Shown here: positions 23,349 through 35,000 of the stretch, in pieces
Numbering within the stretch: position 1 is the stretch's first letter
Layout of the letters: each line of letters opens with the position of its first letter
Assembly (NCBI RefSeq): GCF_964204645.1
Contig: NC_134026.1
Location: 26,120,650 to 26,184,649, forward strand
Length of the DNA: 64,000 nt
Reading direction: 5' to 3'
Source: Tubulanus polymorphus
Taxonomy: Eukaryota > Nemertea > Palaeonemertea > Tubulaniformes > Tubulanidae
Notes under the pieces: model-generated
What the model was told of the DNA's origin: nothing
Database searches by the model: none
What the model saw: only the letters and a program-made list of their open reading frames with translations
Program-made: the position numbers and the translations under genes

Positions 23349-26300
23349 TTAAGCGCATCCGAGTCCCGATTTCTTTTTCGAAAAGATATCTTTCAAGTTC
23401 ACATTTACTTGTATCTTCTCCCGCTCCTGAGATGGAGTACAGTCCAAACAAAATCTGAAAAGAAGAAGTCATGAACTTCAATCGCGTGTTGTTTCACATT
23501 TGATAATCAATAAGGCGATATGGATAACTTAAACTACCTTTTGAATTCCTCCAGTTCTCTTTCAAATTCATCGAGATCTCCATTTTCAGCATTAGTTCTT
23601 GGTAGGAAGACATCATCTGCAAAGATAATCACCGAAACTGCAAGTAGAACAGATAAGAACACCAACTGGAAATCATATCAAGGTGTATAAATATATACAA
23701 ACCGATGAAAGAATTATCATCCATCTTTGATTTTTTTTTGCGATGTTTTGACCGCTTTTCATTGGAATCCTTTGACGGCGATTGTGGACTAGCCCTTTGG
23801 TTGATCGCAGGTGAAGACTTTTCTTGCTGTTCAATTTTCACTTTTTTAGGAGGAGTTATTTCATCTGGTGGAGGACTTTGCTTCTTTGGTGTTGTCATTT
23901 GTTCAACTTTCTGCAAAACTTTTGGTTTATCATTCGTTTTATCAGACTTTGAGGTGACAACCGAGGCTTTCTGTGTAGATGTTGAAAGCAGAGCTGCTGG
24001 TACTTGTGGTTGTTTCTTAGACTGTTTCGTAACATTATTCAATGTTTTATTATTCAAACTATGATTCTCAACCAGTGTTTTCACATTGTTGTTTTGAGAA
24101 AGCTTGCTATTATTTGCAGATGATACTACTACAGGAGGCTGCTGTGATTTACGTGCTTCTTCATTTTTTGCATTTTTAACTTTTTCCACAGAAGTTGATG
24201 GTATATCAATTGACTTGTTACCAGTACTACTTTTGCTTTGGGCAATTGGTCTCGGTGTTTTTGGTGAACTGGTTTTAGCAGATGTTGATCTAGATGCAGC
24301 AGTCACCTCCACATTCTTCAGTTGTTGTAAATCAGTAGACTCTGGCGAATTTTTAGATGATTTGGTACTATTTTTATCTGTACTAGCTGCCAACACAGGT
24401 TTATTATTACTAGATTTCACAGGTAACTCAGTCGTTTTGGTAATAGCTAAAGATCTAGCATTTGAATTTGTTTTCACTAATGTAGAAGAAGAGCTTTTGA
24501 CAGCCTCAACATTTTCCAATGGAGGTTTCTTCGCTTTCTTTCGTTTTAATGAGGAATTGTTGTCAGATTGTTCACCGTTTGAAGTATGATTATTCAGATC
24601 CCTTCCAGGCTTAGGAACCACTAGTACAGGTATAGATACAGGTACCAGATTGGCTGATCTAAGCTGAGATTTATTTGTTTGAACTGCCCCTGCATTTGTA
24701 GCACTTGCTGGACCCCTCACTTTATCGAATTGTAACCGACTTGGTGGATCTGAATGATGCTTTTCATTGCTAGATTTACATACAGGATTTGTTTGTTTGT
24801 GCGTTTGATGCTGAGCTTTTAATATCTCCTTTTCATGCTTGTTATTATTTGAGCTCATCGTAACAAGTTTGCTTTGCGTGGATGAAGTAGCCGTACTTGT
24901 TCTACTGGAAACTGATGCAGTGCTTGCATGAGTTTGTTGTGCTACAGGAGAGGGGGTTTTAACGGGTTCACTTGTAGTTGGTTTATTCTCCTGTTCTTTC
25001 TTAGCCTTTTCTTCAGCTTTTCGTTGTTTTTGCCTTGCTCGTTTCGCTGCTTTGGAACTAACTTTTTTCTGCTCCTCATTACCGCCATTGATGAACTTAA
25101 TCAATTCGTCCAGCTCGTCCAAACCACGTTTATCCTCTGATGAACTGACAGGTGATTGTGTTTGTGATACAGATAATTGATGCGTCTGTAGTGATGTTGC
25201 TGTCGTTGGAGTTGCCGCAGCAGTTTTCAAACATTGATTCGGTATAACTGTGGTTGCACTAGAACATGCATAAGACATAGGTGGTAGAGATGATATTTTT
25301 GTGGGAGTCCGATCTGGTGATGGTTTGCATTCACCATTCTGAAAAATTAAGATAGATGATGTGAACAAACATATCGAAATACTATTATGAATGACAGTCA
25401 CGGATTTTGCCAAAACTCCTTCAATACCTTTTTCTTTTTGAGACGCAATCTTAATCGATCTCTCATCTCGGTATAGTTGCGACTTGTAGGAGCTACTGGT
25501 GGCTGGAAAACAAAATTGAACAAATCAGATAGAACTTATGAAACTCAACGCAATATTCATATCTAAATTGTGCTGCCTTACATTTCCATGACCAAAGAAT
25601 TCACAGTAACAACAGTCACAGTATTTACTATCCTTCTGATTTGACGTTGATGTAGACGAACTCTTTTCTGAACAGCTATCATCAATACTTTCATCGTCGC
25701 AATGCGCATCACATTCCGGATCCGTACATAAACTCGGGGGGTTTAACCCTGTATTTAACGTTGTTTCCGGTATCTCTGCGGATGTGTAACCGTGATGATG
25801 ATGAGATGACAGTTGATTAAGATCGTTGTGATTGATAGTTAACGTACCACCCTGCGGCAGTTTAACGTGTGTTCCGTGAGATGAATTTGTCGCAGCTGAT
25901 TTCACGCAGTCTTGTTTCGCTACGTTTAAAGCCGCGTTACGAATCATCTCCGGTGTTAGTTTCAACGACACAGTGTGGTTCTGCGCATTTGAGGTAGATG
26001 TCGCCACTGTAGTGGTGGTTTGCGTGTGCCCAGTTGTGCTCGAGTGAGAATTGATAACTATCTGCGCTGGTATGTGTTTATTACACAAATCCGTCGGTTG
26101 GTTTTCAGCAGATGCGCCAGCAGCTGCGCACTGGGACCTTGTAATCTGTATCTGAACCTGTTGTTGAGTAAGCAGTGTACGGTTGATCGGCTGTAAATTC
26201 TTAAAACAATCCGGGACATGCTGCTCACCCGAGGTTGTCGTTAATTTAGCATTGATACATGACGTGTTCAATGGAAAAGAAACTTTTTGTGACTGCGGTT

Positions 26301-29300
26301 GCAATGTTTCTGCCGTACCAATTGTAACCTCGCTCATGAATGTGTTACCATTTAACAGTGGAGGAACCGGATTATTAAACAATTCACTGGATAAGCCACC
26401 ACCACCTCCATAAGACGCGCCCAGCAATATTTTTGAATCATACATCGCATCCCAGTCGCTGTACGAGTGTAATAAATGTTCCTTTAACAAAGACTCCGGA
26501 GAATGATCAAGGTTATCCGACGACGTTTTATGGTGTTGTAACACAGAACGCGGTTGCTGATGCATTGGCATGTGTAGATCATATAGATGAGGATGTAACA
26601 ATGGTCGAACATGACCAACTTGACCAGCTAGCGTATGTAGTGTATTAGCTCCATGTATATGTGGGTAAAGATGAAATGCAGCAGGATGTGGTGCTGGAGG
26701 CATGTGTTGAGGTAATGAAGTAGGTACATTTTTTCCAGTTTGCTGTAAACAGGCATGACACTGACACGGACCACTGGCACCTTCCCCAGACATCTAGGGT
26801 AGAAAAAGTTTATTGAATTATAACTGCTGTGTAAGTTAAGGTAATAACCGCAACTATTTCTAGTCCTAACCTTAGTTTTCTCTTGTGCAGCACAATGACT
26901 GCAATCACAGTTATTAGTATAATCGGCTTTAACTGTATCGACTGATTCTGATGCAGCACCTGCCGCATCGTCTTCTAAATCATCTGAATCTTTATCTTCT
27001 TTCAGACCATCCACATCACTATAAATATAAGGTAATCATATACATGATATATAAGATTCAATCAATTGACCTACGTTGTGGATTTGCATTAAAAGATTAG
27101 TCCACTTACTCAAATCCTTCTAAGCAGTCATTGCCAAAAGGTAAGGTAATTCGTTCCGGATCAATCGGTATCGGACTCGATGATCCACTGGAGTTTGTAC
27201 TAGACATCGATGGAGGATTTACATCGAGCATATACGCTGAACTGTTACCAACTGGCTGGTGCGGAAGTGGAAGGCTGTCTGTGACTTCAGGTGCAAGAAT
27301 ACCGCACGTTATCATATGAGATATTGTACATTCATCACAAGGACACCTAGAAACAAATGAAATACAAAAATCACCTGGTATTTATCATGATTGATTTCAT
27401 CCAGTTGAAAAATACAAAGTGTACTATCTAAATCGTTCTAAGAGAGAAAATTCATGTAGCATTAAATACCTTTTACGATTACAGTTAGGACATCGACATT
27501 CATCTGGACCTGGTTTATTTCCACTCAAGAGATTTCTCATCGTTTCCGTAAACTTTGCCTCCAAACTAGAACATAAAGGGAGAAATTAATCAATAACAAT
27601 TTATGTTTAAAAATCGAGTCTGATACGTTTACTGAAGCAGCACACCACACTTACCTATCATGATCAGCAGTACTGACTTTATTTTTCAAAACTTGCTCCT
27701 CAAGTATCTTGCGTTGAGCTTTGAAAAACTCCCAGTCTTCCTTCAGCATTTTCTGCTTGGCTTTCATTGCAGTCTGCAGAATACAAAGTTTTTTATGAGT
27801 ACATGTATCAATTAGAAGTTAATTAGGATAATTATCATAAAGAATTACCTGCTCTTCGCTGTAATCTTCAATCAATTTTTGACAATCACGCCAAACGACA
27901 GATATCACAGACATTTCATCATCAAATTTCAGATAACGATGCAATATGTTTGGATAAGTATCTTCATGATATGCCTCTTTGGAAGCAGCACCGAGTCTGA
28001 AATCAGACAACATATCAAAATTCATCATTACAATTGTAACATGCAGTTAATTTTTGTTGTTTTCTACAAGGGTTCTTTAGATACCTTAGTTGTGTTATGA
28101 GAACTGGTAGACTGTTTTGGACTAGGGGATCAGAATATATAATATTCTGAAAAAGGTGTTTATTGTGCAATTCCCAAGTGAGATTGAATTTTTTCAGATG
28201 TTCATTTTCCTGAAAATGAAAATACAAATTACTTGATTACGAATTAAATGAAATAATATCATGTATTTGAGGTTTTGTATGATTGAGTACTTACGAGTTC
28301 AATAAGGAAGGGTGCTAACGTTTTCGCAGCAGCACACAAACTTGCATATTCTTCGAGCATCATAGCGACGAACTTACGGGCCAGCACGGGAGTTTTATGT
28401 CCCGATGTCAACTGTTTGAACAATCGGACTTTAGTTTCTATCACATATTCACGTCCTTGCGATTCTAGACGCGTGAACAACTGATGAGGATCTCTCATAC
28501 ACAATCTACATATTAAAAACAGATAACAATGAAACATTTATCGCAATGATGACAAAGGATGGGTTCCTGCTATTCTTATCATCTATATCGTGAATTTACA
28601 GGTAAGACTTACATGTGTACAAGCTCATCAATGCGATCTTTGGATATTTCGGGTGATAGTGGAATGGGCTCGATCTGACTGCCTTTGTGTTTCCAACGAT
28701 GAACCATCTCATTCAATATAGCATCTTCTGAACGTACCTCATTACTATCAGTGTTATTATCATCAATTGAATCTGATGATTTATCGTGTTTGTCCTTCCT
28801 GCCGCAGTAAGCTTGACAAGCACAACGGTAGATGGTACGAACGCTTTGTCGTAGTTCAAACCAATACTGCTGTAGCTCTTGCACTTCAGTTTCATGTTCA
28901 GCCTCTATTTTTCTGAATAAAAAAGACACGTCATTTTGAGTAATACAGGACACACGAACGTTTGAAGTCTGTAAATAAAGATTCAATACCCTACCTCCTT
29001 TCAATACAAGCCTCGCAAGTACATAGAGTTCCATTGGCAGTCATCGGTTCAGAGTTGGATAATGTACTATAATCACCCGGGATGTCGCCAAATGGGTAGT
29101 TTCCAGCATCTAGCTTTATCTCTTCATCCTTTAAATGAAAGAGAAGAAACTTTGCTAATATCAAGTTTTACATGGATAAAATAAGTGACTTGGATAAGAA
29201 TAATAATTTTTACCAATAAACTCGGATGCGAAGTGCTGACAGCTGCTTCCTCTTCCACTGACTTGCGACAATCTGGACAAACCCACTGAGGCAAATGGGC

Positions 29301-30290
29301 GAAGTAATTCATTTCTGAAAACGTTAACAGAAGCAGAGGTTATCACGAGTAAAACTGATACAAACCTGTACCAGCACCAGATGTAACAGACTGATTACCC
29401 ATAGTAACTTGCTGAAAATTTCTAAGTTCTTTTTTATTGAAGGGAGGATATCTCCTTGTTCAAGATTATAACTAAGGTTTACTTGCAAAATCACCTCTGA
29501 AAAACATGTCACTAAAATCATTCAGTGCATTTATCACTAACCTGCTGAATTTCCATCTGCATCTGAAGAATCCGATGATGATGAGCGTTTTGGACGTTCA
29601 CATCGACACAAAAAACATCGGTCATCCAAAAATGGTGTTGGTAATGGGGAAGCTGAAGATGACGGAGTTGTAGACCTCTGCTGGACGAAGTCAAAATCGC
29701 CATCCATGAGCTGTTCGATTTTATCCAAATCCTGCAATAATAACTAGAATTAGTTAAAGATTGGTATAAAATCAAGATGATTATCCAACAATTTGATTTT
29801 CGAAAAAATCCTAATGACAGTCCGGAAACCTGACTATAGCTAGATCCACACCAGATTAAAACGTGATTTTATCTATTCTAATAACCAACAAGCTAATGAC
29901 TTGAATCAATCATTCCGCGAAGATATTCTCATTAAGTTTATTCTAAAAACCTCAGTTGTTAAGTTGACACGATGGAATAAGTACCTCTTGAGTTGGCATT
30001 TGAATACTGGAAAGGAGTGGTAAACGGTGTTTTTTACGCCGCTCATCAGCACTTTTTCCGACTTGCTCCGTTGCACCAGGGTTTGATAAATTCCTGTCTA
30101 GATCTGCAGGTAAAGGCACAGCAGTGTCGACCACAGATTTCTCGACATCACGTTGTTGTTGGATTTCAATTTCGACAGTTTTTTCATCATTCGATGTGGT
30201 GGGAACTTTGTCCTTCGAGCCTTTTTTAGACTTTTTGCGACGGCTTCGTTTGCTTTCAACCTGGCTCATCGTGTTATCAGATGAAACCAT
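23349..30290 (-). CDS. FAM193: FAM193A/B-like protein, 17 coding exons
   Basis: Seventeen exons join to about 1,740 residues, longer than the vertebrate proteins. Boundaries (minus): 30290-29985, 29731-29542, 29314-29214, 29128-28995, 28912-28613, 28505-28295, 28209-28085, 27996-27849, 27773-27655, 27565-27470, 27346-27110, 27018-26871, 26793-25582, 25502-25428, 25338-23703, 23616-23538, 23454-23349. The N-terminal half has paired-Cys motifs (CPDC, CTCEACIERR, CRCPNCNRKRCPCDEC) and helical blocks conserved in FAM193. Two large low-complexity exons (His/Thr/Ser-rich, then Ser/Thr/Lys-rich) follow. The C-terminus carries the family signature: NYTEMRDRLRLRLKKKK, then DDVFLP and an acidic helix ending EEFKRFCLD. 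Vertebrate FAM193A is a nuclear protein linked to p53 control; the biochemical function is unknown. A second ATG lies seven codons downstream. Confidence 0.9.
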
Positions 30291-31155
30291 AAATTATCAA
30301 GGACAATATATGCTTTCCCGAAGGCTAACTTGCTTAAATATCGATGATTTCGCAGCGAGTGAAATATATTCTTCTATAACTACATTACGAGCCAATATGG
30401 CGTAGCCTACATTCACAGAATTCCGTATACATAAACACGAGACGGCGCTAGTGAGGGAAGGACAACAAACACTCGATAAAGTCTTCTACATTTTGCATAA
30501 CACTTGAACACTTTTGAAATCTAAAATATTACATTTTTAGTCACATGTAAAAGGATCACAAAGGATAAAGTGATTAGAAAGCTTTTGCTGAAACTCGATC
30601 ATCTATTTAGTCCTTATCCGTGTTGTAGTTCATTAATTTAGTGTATTTTCGCCCTCGGGCTCAGGTTAATGCCCTTTCGCTATTTTTTCTTGAAAATTTA
30701 TCTTGAGAAATTCCACTATATATCAGAAGTTTCAACCGCCCAATTTTTGAGTGGTTCTCTTCGATTCTCAAATATCATCTCAATAAAATTAAATTGTATT
30801 TACATTGAGTATGTTTTACTACGCGCAACATAGTACATTTTCAGTCAAAGAGGATCACAAGTTGCATATAGTAAATAGACCCTTTTTTAGTGTGAATATA
30901 TCCTAAGATTAATCACATTTGGCAAGGAATACGAGTTTGTTAGTAAGTACAGTTGGTGAGCTTTATTCAGTATTGAGCTGATGAAACAACAGTATCAGAC
31001 AATTTGAAGGAGGTTGGATTATACTGAATTAAGACCAAGTTCAATTCAAATCTTTTATTCATTTTAGAAAAAAAAAAATTAGCACTATACCTAGGACGCC
31101 ACTAGGCTACCATTCCGATCAATCCAATTCGACATAGTTCTTATTGTGCTTGAAT
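30291..31155. promoter_or_regulatory. FAM193-proximal part of the divergent FAM193/SBNO spacer
   Basis: The two genes are head to head with about 1.8 kb between start codons, half of it occupied by the fold-back element at 31156-31945. This part presumably contains the FAM193 promoter. No gene is visible. Confidence 0.35.
31148..31155. repeat. Left 8-bp target-site duplication (GCTTGAAT)
   Basis: Identical to 31946-31953, directly abutting the left end of the fold-back element. Confidence 0.8.
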
Positions 31156-31945
31156 CACAGGGGTTTGGCGATGGGCTTGGATTTTATTTCCGGGTTGTTG
31201 ATAATCTCGCGAGAATGGCGCTAAATATGAACTGCGAATAAATTCAAAATATCACGGAAATACCTTGTGTTTATATTGTTTATTTATCCGCTATAAAGTT
31301 TCAATAAACAATTGGTTGTTAAGAATCATTATCAGACGGTCGTCACGCTTTACTATATAAAACCACAAGGGATGAAACGCCTTCAGAGTTGTGCCAGCCA
31401 GAAAGTTGGGACAGTCACGTGACTTAACGCTTCTTATTTGACTGAACGCGAACCTGAAGCATATAAGATGGAAACTATGATACGAAAAATATTTGAGAAT
31501 AACTTACATTCAAATGCATTTTTTGACTATGAATTATATATTTCATCATAATTGATTCTTTATAAGTTATTTATTTCATATGAATCATAATCTGACAATT
31601 GATATCGGTCTGTGAATATGTTAACTTTTCGTGTTGAAGTTTTAAATGCGATGACGTCATCAGAATGTCACGTGACTGTCCCAACTTTCTGGCTGAAAAT
31701 TTAAGTACAGCAGAGGCCTGGCGTTTCATCCCTTGTGATTTTATATAGTAAAGCGTGACGACCGTCTGATAATGATCCTTAACGACCAATTGTTTATCAG
31801 AACTTTATAGCGGATAAATAAACAATATAAACACAAGGTATTTCCGTGATATTTTGAATTTATTCGCAGTTCATATTTAGCACCATTCTCGCGAGATTAT
31901 CAACAACCCGGAAATAAAATCCAAGCCCATCGCCAAACCCCTGTG
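31156..31945. mobile_element. Non-autonomous fold-back DNA transposon, ~270-bp inverted arms
   Basis: The element begins CACAGGGGTTTGGCGATGGG, and the reverse complement of its right end is identical for at least 60 bp. Similarity between arms continues for about 270 bp on each side (31156 to about 31425, and about 31675 to 31945) with only scattered differences, ending near a shared AAAGTTGGGACAGTCACGTGAC. The unique centre is about 240 bp. It is flanked by a perfect 8-bp direct repeat, GCTTGAAT. No transposase frame is present. An 8-bp duplication with ends beginning CA is consistent with hAT-like (or P-like) mobilisation, but family assignment needs a repeat search. The near-identical arms suggest fairly recent insertion or arm homogenisation. 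Confidence 0.88.
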
Positions 31946-31953
31946 GCTTGAAT
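31946..31953. repeat. Right 8-bp target-site duplication (GCTTGAAT)
   Basis: Direct copy of 31148-31155 immediately after the right inverted repeat. Confidence 0.8.
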
Positions 31954-32078
31954 AAGAAGTTGTAGGCCTATATGACTTGTGCAATTGATTGGTATAACCT
32001 TGCACATGAGCTCAAATGGCATTGGCATGGTGATAAGACATTTTAAACTTAAAAAGAAATTTTCCTTGTAGTTGCGAC

Positions 32079-35000
32079 ATGATGATGATGAACAGCGATG
32101 AACCAAGTCAAGCTGACTTGTTTTTTAGCAGCATGATGGAGCTACAAGCAACTGCTACCCCTTTATCTGCTCCGGTAAGTTCAAATTCATCATTCTTAAC
32201 AAGACAATGCATTTTACCTAAATCAGCTCATTATTGATGTATTTCATTTCAGAAAACAGAAGCTAAAGTCAACAATGATGGAAAGGAAAATATGGAATCG
32301 GATTCCAAAATCATTCCGACAGAGAACAATACAAATTTGAAACCTACAGTTATTGAGTCTAAATCTAATGATGAGATTCAAATAAAACCAGTGACAACTA
32401 ATGTACAGACTGTAACTGTGAACAATCAAACCACTATTTCTCAAATACCAGTGACTTCTGTTCTACCAATTCGGACTACAATGACTTCAATACTACCCGG
32501 AACTAATGTGCGTAAGATCAGCTCCACTCCTATACGCGCTACGGGCCAATCAATTATTCGCATCACCAAACCTGGCGGTGGGATATCTTCACCAATTACC
32601 ATTCCTAGTCATTTAATTCAACGTGCTGGTCTCGTTAAAAGTGCGAGTACAGGAAATGTTGGTCAGCTTATTCGAACTGCGAGTGGACAAACTTTACGTG
32701 TTATCAGCGTTCCACGTCCAATGACGCCATCGAGCAACAGGCCACCGATTCCTGGACAAACTTTCTATCGGCCGCCTACTACTACTCAAGCAGTTATTAA
32801 ACAAAGTCTACCCGGGCGTTCCAGTTCGCCGGTAACTGTCATACGTAATGGACTGCCATCGCAACCAAGGTTACCAACATCTAATCTGATTCCTGTCACT
32901 CAAGCTACACAGAAGGACGTCTCCAGGCTCTGGTCAAATGAAGATCTTAAGCTAAAACAATTTAAACAAATTGGATCATCGGTATGGCTAAAGTTTCTTT
33001 TCTCATTTGTCAAAATTTGGAATGATCACAATTTTAGAAATCTTTTTTCCATTGTTTCCCTAGCAAATTGATGAAGAGGTTATTATTGAAGAAGAAGATG
33101 AATTAGGCCGAGCAGAAACGTATGCTGAATACATGCCTGAAAAAGGTGCAATTTATTAGCTCCGTCTGTACAAGTTGGAAATTCTAATGTCATTTGGTAT
33201 CTCAATTAAAACAAATAATTTGTTGTCTCCTTCTAGTAAAAATTGGTTTGAAGCATCCGGATCCAGTTGTAGAAACAAGTTCATTATCGAGTGTAGAGCC
33301 ACCAAATGTTAACTATAAGCTTTCAATTCCTGAGTCAGTGATGGACCATGGATATTTGTCGGCTCTTCAGTTAGAATCAATAATCTATGCATCTCAGAGA
33401 CACGAAACAATCCTTCCTAGTGGAGAACGCGCTGGATTTCTCATAGGTGAGACTAAAAATCCAGTTTTATTGTTGTTTTCTATAATCTGCCTGTCTCTAA
33501 ATGGATAAACTGAGAGTTCTGTCATTTGTTTAGGTGATGGTGCTGGTGTAGGAAAAGGTCGAACTATTGCCGGTATCATCTACGAAAATTACATCTTAGG
33601 TAGAAAAAGAGCTATTTGGTATGTTTATTCTGAAGACCCATTTGTTCAGATATATTAAGACGACTAATAAAACAGATTGTGGAGTTGAGATATATTGATT
33701 TTTCTAAAATCACAGGTTGAGTGTATCAAATGATCTCAGGGTCGATGCTGAGAGAGATCTAAGAGATATAGGTGCCGGAAAAATAGATGTACATGCTTTA
33801 AATAAGGTAGGTTGTTTATCGGTAAGAAATCGTTGGGACTGGGGAAAATGTGATGAATTGACAAAGCTAAATTTTTGTTGTTTCAGTTCAAATATGCAAA
33901 AATCTCATCAAAAATAAACAACAGCGTGAAGAAAGGTGTGATATTTGCAACATATTCATCATTGATAGGAGAAAGTCAGTCGGATAAGAAATATAAAACA
34001 CGATTGAAACAGTTACTGCACTGGTGTGGTGAAGACTATGATGGATGTGTATCTTTTTCATGATTTTGAATCGAAATCTGTACGAAAGTTATCTTATATG
34101 CTCTTGATTTGATATAGATCTTATGATATTGCCTTAATGTACATGAATTAGATAATTTTTGATGAGTGTCATAGAGCTAAGAATTTGTGTCCTGCTGGCT
34201 CGTCGAAACCAACCAAGACTGGTTTGACTGTTCTCGAGTTACAGAACCAACTGCCAAAAGCAAGAGTGGTGTATGCTAGTGCTACTGGTAAAGTGTTATT
34301 GAATCTTTCACTTCGTATCCCTATGTATTTTAATGTTAATAAGGTTTCTCTTGGTAATCATTCTTATAGGTGCTTCTGAACCGAGGAATATGGCCTACAT
34401 GACTCGACTTGGTCTTTGGGGTAAAGGTACTCCATTTATAGAATTCAACGAATTTATTCAAGCAGTTGAGCGTAGGTATGTGATACGTGATTTATAAATG
34501 TGCTCTATGTTTCTTTTGGTTCTGTATGGAGATTCACTCTATTCTCTGTTGTAATTTACAGGGGTGTTGGTGCTATGGAGCTTGTAGCGATGGATATGAA
34601 GTTGCGAGGAATGTATATCGCGCGACAGCTCAGCTTCCGTGGAGTTTCGTTCAAAATTGAAGAAGTCCCCATCCGCTCGGATTTTGTGCATATTTATAAC
34701 GAATCCGTGAAACTGGTAAAATTGATCGAAATAATCGCAATGAACACAAAGTGAGTCGATAGAGTTTGTACAAAAAAATTCTTTATTACAGTGGGTAGAT
34801 GCTCGTGCAAAGTTCCAGGAAGCTGCTGACCTGATTGATGCTGAACATCGTATGAGAAAGAATATGTGGGGACAGTTCTGGTCGGCTCATCAACGATTCT
34901 TCAAATACCTGTGTATATCTGCTAAAGTACGTCACTGCGTGAATTTAGCTCGTGAGGCAGTGAAATTTGGCAAGGTATTATCTTTTACACTACATTCACT

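Noticed and set aside
23705-25140. Long plus-strand frames opposite FAM193
   Set aside because: Antisense shadows of Ser/Thr/Lys-rich codons in the FAM193 exon; no domain or splice logic.
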